Shown piece by piece: positions 58,401-64,000 of a DNA stretch of 64,000 nucleotides (position 1 is its first letter; every line of letters starts with the position of its first letter). The notes under the pieces are model-generated. The model made no database searches. It had not been told where the DNA came from and saw only the letters and a list, made by a program, of their open reading frames with translations. Source of the stretch: Saprospiraceae bacterium (lineage in GTDB: Bacteria; Bacteroidota; Bacteroidia; Chitinophagales; Saprospiraceae); NCBI GenBank assembly GCA_016708265.1, contig JADJGA010000012.1, positions 124,001 to 188,000 of the forward strand, read 5' to 3'. The position numbers and the translations under genes were made by a program.

Positions 58401-61400
58401 CCGGAGCATATACGGTTCAGGTGAGTGATGCAAATAGTTGCACGGTGACCATACCGGTCACGATCACACAGCCGGCAAATGCGCTTTCGCTGGCATTGAC
58501 TTCCATCACACAACCTTCGTGTAATGGTACTGCAACAGGAAGTATTAATATAACAGTAAGCGGCGGAACTACACCCTATGTTTATGCATGGAGCAACGGC
58601 TACAACGGAGAAGATCTGAGCGGAGTTCCGGCAGGCAGTTATAATGTAAATGTAACGGATGCGAATGGCTGTACGATCAGTGGCGGAGCTTACACATTGA
58701 CTAATCCTGCAGCAGTGACCTTGACGGCATCAGGCATTGTCAATACGAATTGTAATGCGTCGGTAGGTTCAGTTACGCTGACAGGCAGCGTAGCCGGCAC
58801 GGTTACCTTAAACGGAGTAAGCCAGGCATCCCCTGCGACATTCAACAACCTTACGGCTGGCTATTATACGGCGACATTTACAGCCACATTGGGTGGTTGC
58901 ACAGCCACGGCCAGTTTTAACATAATCAATACCAACAGTACACTTACTGCGCTGATAACAAGTCATACCAATGTTAGCTGTTACGTAGGAAACAACGGTG
59001 CAGCGACGGTAACAGTCAGTGGAGGCACTGCACCAAATACTTATCGTTTGAATGGTGTTTTGCAGGGCTCGAATGTATTTAGCGGTCTTGCAGCTGGCGA
59101 GTACAGTACGCTGATCACGGATGCGAACGGATGTACCTATACGGTAAGTTTCGATATAGACCAGCCCACGCAACTTATGTTGTCACTGGCCAGCCAGGCC
59201 AATGTACTATGTAACGGAGGTTCAACTGGCAGTGCAATCGTAATTGCATCGGGTGGCACATCAGGTTATACCTATAGTGTTACAGCAGGGCCGAATACGC
59301 CGACAGTAACGGGTAATGTCATAAGCGGCATGATAGCCGGAGCATATACGGTTCAGGTGAGTGATGCAAATAGTTGCACGGTGACCATACCGGTCACGAT
59401 CACACAGCCGGCAAATGCGCTTTCGCTGGCATTGACTTCCATCACACAACCTTCGTGTAATGGTACTGCAACAGGAAGTATTAATATAACAGTAAGCGGC
59501 GGAACTACACCCTATGTTTATGCATGGAGCAACGGCTACAACGGAGAAGATCTGAGCGGAGTTCCGGCAGGCAGTTATAATGTAAATGTAACGGATGCGA
59601 ATGGCTGTACGATCAGTGGCGGAGCTTACACATTGACTAATCCTGCAGCAGTGACCTTGACGGCATCAGGCATTGTCAATACGAATTGTAATGCGTCGGT
59701 AGGTTCAGTTACGCTGACAGGCAGCGTAGCCGGCACGGTTACCTTAAACGGAGTAAGCCAGGCATCCCCTGCGACATTCAACAACCTTACGGCTGGCTAT
59801 TATAAGGCGACATTTACAGCCACATTGGGTGGTTGCACAGCCACGACCAGTTTTAACATAATCAATACCAACAGTACACTTACTGCGACAGTAAGCTTTA
59901 GTGATATCAGCTGTTTTGGAGGAACAACTGCAGCTGTTATTACTGCTTCAGGAGGAACGGATCCAAAATCATATTTATTAAATGGAACAATTAGTAATAA
60001 TTCCGGTATTTTTAATGGACTAAGTTCAGGAGAATACACAGTGCTGATAACAGATGCGAATGGTTGCACGTATACGGTAAGTTTTGATATTGACCAGCCC
60101 ACACAACTTATGTTATCACTGGCCAGCCAGACCAATGTATTATGTAACGGAGGTTCAACAGGTAGTGCAATTGTAATTGCAAATGGTGGTACATCTGGCT
60201 ATTCATATACAATTGATTCAGAACCTGCCGGAGGTACAAATGCAATTATTTCCGGCAATGTAATATCAAATATGGAAGCAGGCATCTACACCATCAGGGT
60301 TACCGATGCCAATTTTTGCACATCTTTGCTAAATGTGAATATTATTAATTCAAATGATGGAGATTTGTTTTTGACATGCCATCAAAATGAAACTTTCCTT
60401 TCAGACCCTGGAGTTTGTTCCTGGACATCTTCTTCGAATGAATTAAATCCATTACTGGTACAAAGTGATTGCCCATCAACTTTAGTTTGGAATATTGAAT
60501 TCCCCTCTGGTTCGACAAGCAACGGCAATGGGAATGTTCCAGGTGGTACTGTTTTCCCCATTGGAGTCAGCACCATCACGTATACACTTAGTGACAATGC
60601 GACACCACCGAACGTGGTGAACTGCAGTTTCACGGTGACAGTTGTTGATGATGAGGCACCTGTACTGACATGTCCTGTGGCAGTAGCTGCAAATACAATT
60701 GCCAGCCAGTGCTACTATGGATATTCACCTACTATAGCCAGCAATGCGGTGACAGACAACTGTTCTGCATACGCAGCATTGACGATAACATACAGGGTTT
60801 TCAATCCTGACAACAGCATAAGCGGCCCGTTTGCAAACGGAGCGGCATACAATTTTGCGAAAGGAGTGAGCCAGATAGAATATAAGGTAACAGATGTGGC
60901 AGGCAATACGGTTATCTGCATGCAGCAGGTAACAGTGAACGACAATATACCGCCTGTGATCACCTGTCCGAGCGGCAGTCCTTTCACGAGGAGCAATACA
61001 ACGGGACTATGCGGCTATGTAGCAAACGGAGCTGAGTTCAATGCTACGGCAACGGACAACTGCGGAGTTATCAGCCTGACGCACAATTACGGAGCCTGGG
61101 GTAACCCGAACAGCCTTGCGGGAGCTACGTTCCCAGTGGGCAGTACGGTAGTTACATGGACAGCTAAGGATGCAAGTGGCAATACAATAACATGCAGTAT
61201 AACGATAACAGTAAATGACACTCAGGCACCGGCCTTTGTAAACTGTCCGACAGCGACATTTACTGTAGGAGCGGATGCAGACTGTCAGACCGGAGTGATA
61301 TGGAGTATACCTGTAGCGCAGGACAACTGCGGTACGGTAACTGTAGCGGAGACCTCAGTAGGAGGACCATACTACGGAACCCAGCTGGCACCGGGTACAT

Positions 61401-64000
61401 ACAATATACAATACACAGCGACAGACGGGGCGACCCCGCCTAACACAGCGACATGCAACTTTACGGTGATAGTAGTTGATGACAGTGATCCTCTTCTGGT
61501 ATGTCCTGAAGATATGACGGTAGGCACAGCTTCGGGGGTATGCACATGGACAAGTGCAGCCGGTGAGTTAAATCCATTGCTGTCTGTAGATAATTGTCCA
61601 GGCTACACCCTGACACATAGTATAAATGGAGCAGCGGCAGTAAATGGAGTAGTACCGGTGACGACATTCAATTCAGGAGTCAACACCATCACGTATACAC
61701 TTAGTGACAATGCGACACCACCGAACGTGGTGAGCTGCAGTTTCACGGTGACAGTTGTTGATGATGAGGCACCTGTACTGACATGTCCTGTGGCAGTAGC
61801 TGCAAATACAATTGCCAGCCAGTGCTACTATGGATATTCACCTACTATAGCCAGCAATGCGGTGACAGACAACTGTTCTGCATACGCAGCATTGACGATA
61901 ACATACAGGGTTTTCAATCCTGACAACAGCATAAGCGGCCCGTTTGCAAACGGAGCGGCATACAATTTTGCGAAAGGAGTGAGCCAGATAGAATATAAGG
62001 TAACAGATGTGGCAGGCAATACGGTTATCTGCATGCAGCAGGTAACAGTGAACGACAATATACCGCCTGTGATCACCTGTCCGAGCGGCAGTCCTTTCAC
62101 GAGGAGCAATACAACGGGACTATGCGGCTATGTAGCAAACGGAGCTGAGTTCAATGCTACGGCAACGGACAACTGCGGAGTTATCAGCCTGACGCACAAT
62201 TACGGAGCCTGGGGTAACCCGAACAGCCTTGCGGGAGCTACGTTCCCAGTGGGCAGTACGGTAGTTACATGGACAGCTAAGGATGCAAGTGGCAATACAA
62301 TAACATGCAGTATAACGATAACAGTAAATGACACTCAGGCACCGGCCTTTGTAAACTGTCCGACAGCGACATTTACTGTAGGAGCGGATGCAGACTGTCA
62401 GACCGGAGTGATATGGAGTATACCTGTAGCGCAGGACAACTGCGGTACGGTAACTGTAGCGGAGACCTCAGTAGGAGGACCATACTACGGAACCCAGCTG
62501 GCACCGGGTACATACAATATACAATACACAGCGACAGACGGGGCGACCCCGCCTAACACAGCGACATGCAACTTTACGGTGATAGTAGTTGATGACAGTG
62601 ATCCTCTTCTGGTATGTCCTGAAGATATGACGGTAGGCACAGCTTCGGGGGTATGCACATGGACAAGTGCAGCCGGTGAGTTAAATCCATTGCTGTCTGT
62701 AGATAATTGTCCAGGCTACACCCTGACACATAGTATAAATGGAGCAGCGGCAGTAAATGGAGTAGTACCGGTGACGACATTCAATTCAGGAGTCAGCACC
62801 ATCACGTATACACTTAGTGACAATGCGACACCACCGAACGTGGTGAGCTGCAGTTTCACGGTGACAGTTGTTGATGATGAGGCACCTGTACTGACATGTC
62901 CTGTGGCAGTAGCTGCAAATACAATTGCCAGCCAGTGCTACTATGGATATTCACCTACTATAGCCAGCAATGCGGTGACAGACAACTGTTCTGCATACGC
63001 AGCATTGACGATAACATACAGGGTTTTCAATCCTGACAACAGCATAAGCGGCCCGTTTGCAAACGGAGCGGCATACAATTTTGCGAAAGGAGTGAGCCAG
63101 ATAGAATATAAGGTAACAGATGTGGCAGGCAATACGGTTATCTGCATGCAGCAGGTAACAGTGAACGACAATATACCGCCTGTGATCACCTGTCCGAGCG
63201 GCAGTCCTTTCACGAGGAGCAATACAACGGGACTATGCGGCTATGTAGCAAACGGAGCTGAGTTCAATGCTACGGCAACGGACAACTGCGGAGTTATCAG
63301 CCTGACGCACAATTACGGAGCCTGGGGTAACCCGAACAGCCTTGCGGGAGCTACGTTCCCAGTGGGCAGTACGGTAGTTACATGGACAGCTAAGGATGCA
63401 AGTGGCAATACAATAACATGCAGTATAACGATAACAGTAAATGACACTCAGGCACCGGCCTTTGTAAACTGTCCGACAGCGACATTTACTGTAGGAGCGG
63501 ATGCAGACTGTCAGACCGGAGTGATATGGAGTATACCTGTAGCGCAGGACAACTGCGGTACGGTAACTGTAGCGGAGACCTCAGTAGGAGGACCATACTA
63601 CGGAACCCAGCTGGCACCGGGTACATACAATATACAATACACAGCGACAGACGGGGCGACCCCGCCTAACACAGCGACATGCAACTTTACGGTGATAGTA
63701 GTTGATGACAGTGATCCTCTTCTGGTATGTCCTGAAGATATGACGGTAGGCACAGCTTCGGGGGTATGCACATGGACAAGTGCAGCCGGTGAGTTAAATC
63801 CATTGCTGTCTGTAGATAATTGTCCAGGCTACACCCTGACACATAGTATAAATGGAGCAGCGGCAGTAAATGGAGTAGTACCGGTGACGACATTCAATTC
63901 AGGAGTCAACACCATCACGTATACACTTAGTGACAATGCGACACCACCGAACGTGGTGAGCTGCAGTTTCACGGTGACAGTTGTTGATGATGAGGCACCT
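49475..64000 (+). CDS. Giant PKD/SprB/HYR adhesin, third segment (continues beyond window)
   Basis: About 4840 codons; the frame reads correctly at every point I sampled between 49475 and 64000, and no stop was seen. Order: PKD-like units (ANAGADQ..C type) to about 51850; a second PKD-like type (TYAWTNSNTAIGLAATGNGN) to about 55320; one DUF11-like domain (GVAKQLVSLDSNGDGTFNAA) to about 55780; further PKD-like units to 56830; SprB-type repeats (CYGGNNGAATVTVSGGTAP, YTVQVSDANSC) to about 60350; then HYR domains (TVNDNIPPVITCP, TVVDDEAPVLTCP) to the window end. SprB-like proteins are huge adhesins carried on the gliding machinery and exported by T9SS; the C-terminal sorting domain would lie outside. 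With the two upstream segments the product exceeds 5700 residues. Confidence 0.87.
57041..59848 (+). repeat. 936-bp tandem repeat, three near-identical copies
   Basis: Copies at 57041-57976, 57977-58912 and 58913-59848, encoding 312 residues each in frame. They differ by only a few bases (for example CTGGTAACAAGTCAAACC against CTGATAACAAGTCATACC, and TGTTATGGAGG against TGTTACGTAGG). Diverged partial copies flank the array: about 56840-57040 resembles the unit end, and 59849-60170 resembles the unit start. Each unit contains several SprB-type modules. Confidence 0.95.
60563..64000 (+). repeat. 1113-bp tandem repeat, three full copies plus a partial one at the window edge
   Basis: Copies at 60563-61675, 61676-62788, 62789-63901, and from 63902 onward; each encodes 371 residues containing about four HYR-type modules. 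Copies look identical except at a few sites: GTCAGCACC (copies 1, 3) against GTCAACACC (2, 4), and GTGAACTGC in copy 1 against GTGAGCTGC elsewhere. Confidence 0.95.

Noticed and set aside
57017..63893. Repeated minus-strand open frames of 60-121 codons
   Set aside because: They recur with exactly the 936- and 1113-bp periods of the coding strand and are antisense shadows of the adhesin gene; the plus strand has clear SprB and HYR patterns.

Overview
This window comes from the phylum Bacteroidota, probably a gliding, type IX secretion (T9SS)-using relative of the Saprospiria or Cytophagia; the class is my inference. The evidence is SusC/SusD pairs, several proteins ending in a T9SS C-terminal sorting domain, SprB-type adhesin repeats, lipoproteins with short lipoboxes, an A+T-rich genome, and promoter-like TAnnTTTG motifs. 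No rRNA, tRNA or CRISPR array was seen.

Layout. (1) 1-3270: the 3' end of a SusD-like lipoprotein carrying SusE/F-type modules, then a tandem pair of REP-associated tyrosine transposases (RAYTs) embedded in three clusters of REP-like double hairpins. (2) 3.7-6.5 kb: a lipoprotein, a small membrane protein and a convergent alpha-toroid protein with a class II terpene cyclase-like DADDTS motif. (3) 6.7-15.8 kb: a glycan (probably starch) uptake locus. A multi-module SusE/F-like T9SS protein (broken by two frame slips) is divergent from a SusC-SusD pair, followed by a small T9SS cargo. A secreted GH13 alpha-amylase lies nearby at 20.9-23.7 kb. (4) 15.9-20.7 kb: a minus-strand array that looks like a polymorphic-toxin locus. 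A membrane-anchored HExxH metallopeptidase (interrupted by an in-frame TAA) overlaps a lipoprotein gene by ATGA. Two further displaced C-terminal tips follow, each overlapping an exported putative immunity gene, and each preceded by the same roughly 130-bp repeat. This is the best candidate for an undescribed system.

(5) 23.8-31.4 kb is mostly housekeeping: imidazolonepropionase (hutI, interrupted by an in-frame TAA), a thioredoxin-SPOR protein, clpS-aat (N-degron pathway), an M48 lipoprotein peptidase, trmB, an OFA-family transporter and an outer-membrane beta-barrel protein. (6) 32.2-45.0 kb: a small and then a 4088-residue SdrD-B/DUF11 surface protein with a T9SS tail. (7) 45.0-46.9 kb: largely non-coding, with a decayed transposase. 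(8) 46.9-64.0 kb: a giant adhesin gene (PKD-like, SprB and HYR modules) that runs off the window. It contains near-perfect tandem repeats of 936 bp and 1113 bp and two frame slips.

Four genes carry six apparent lesions. Some sit in short homopolymers or dinucleotide repeats and may be sequence errors. The two in-frame TAA codons are less easily explained that way.
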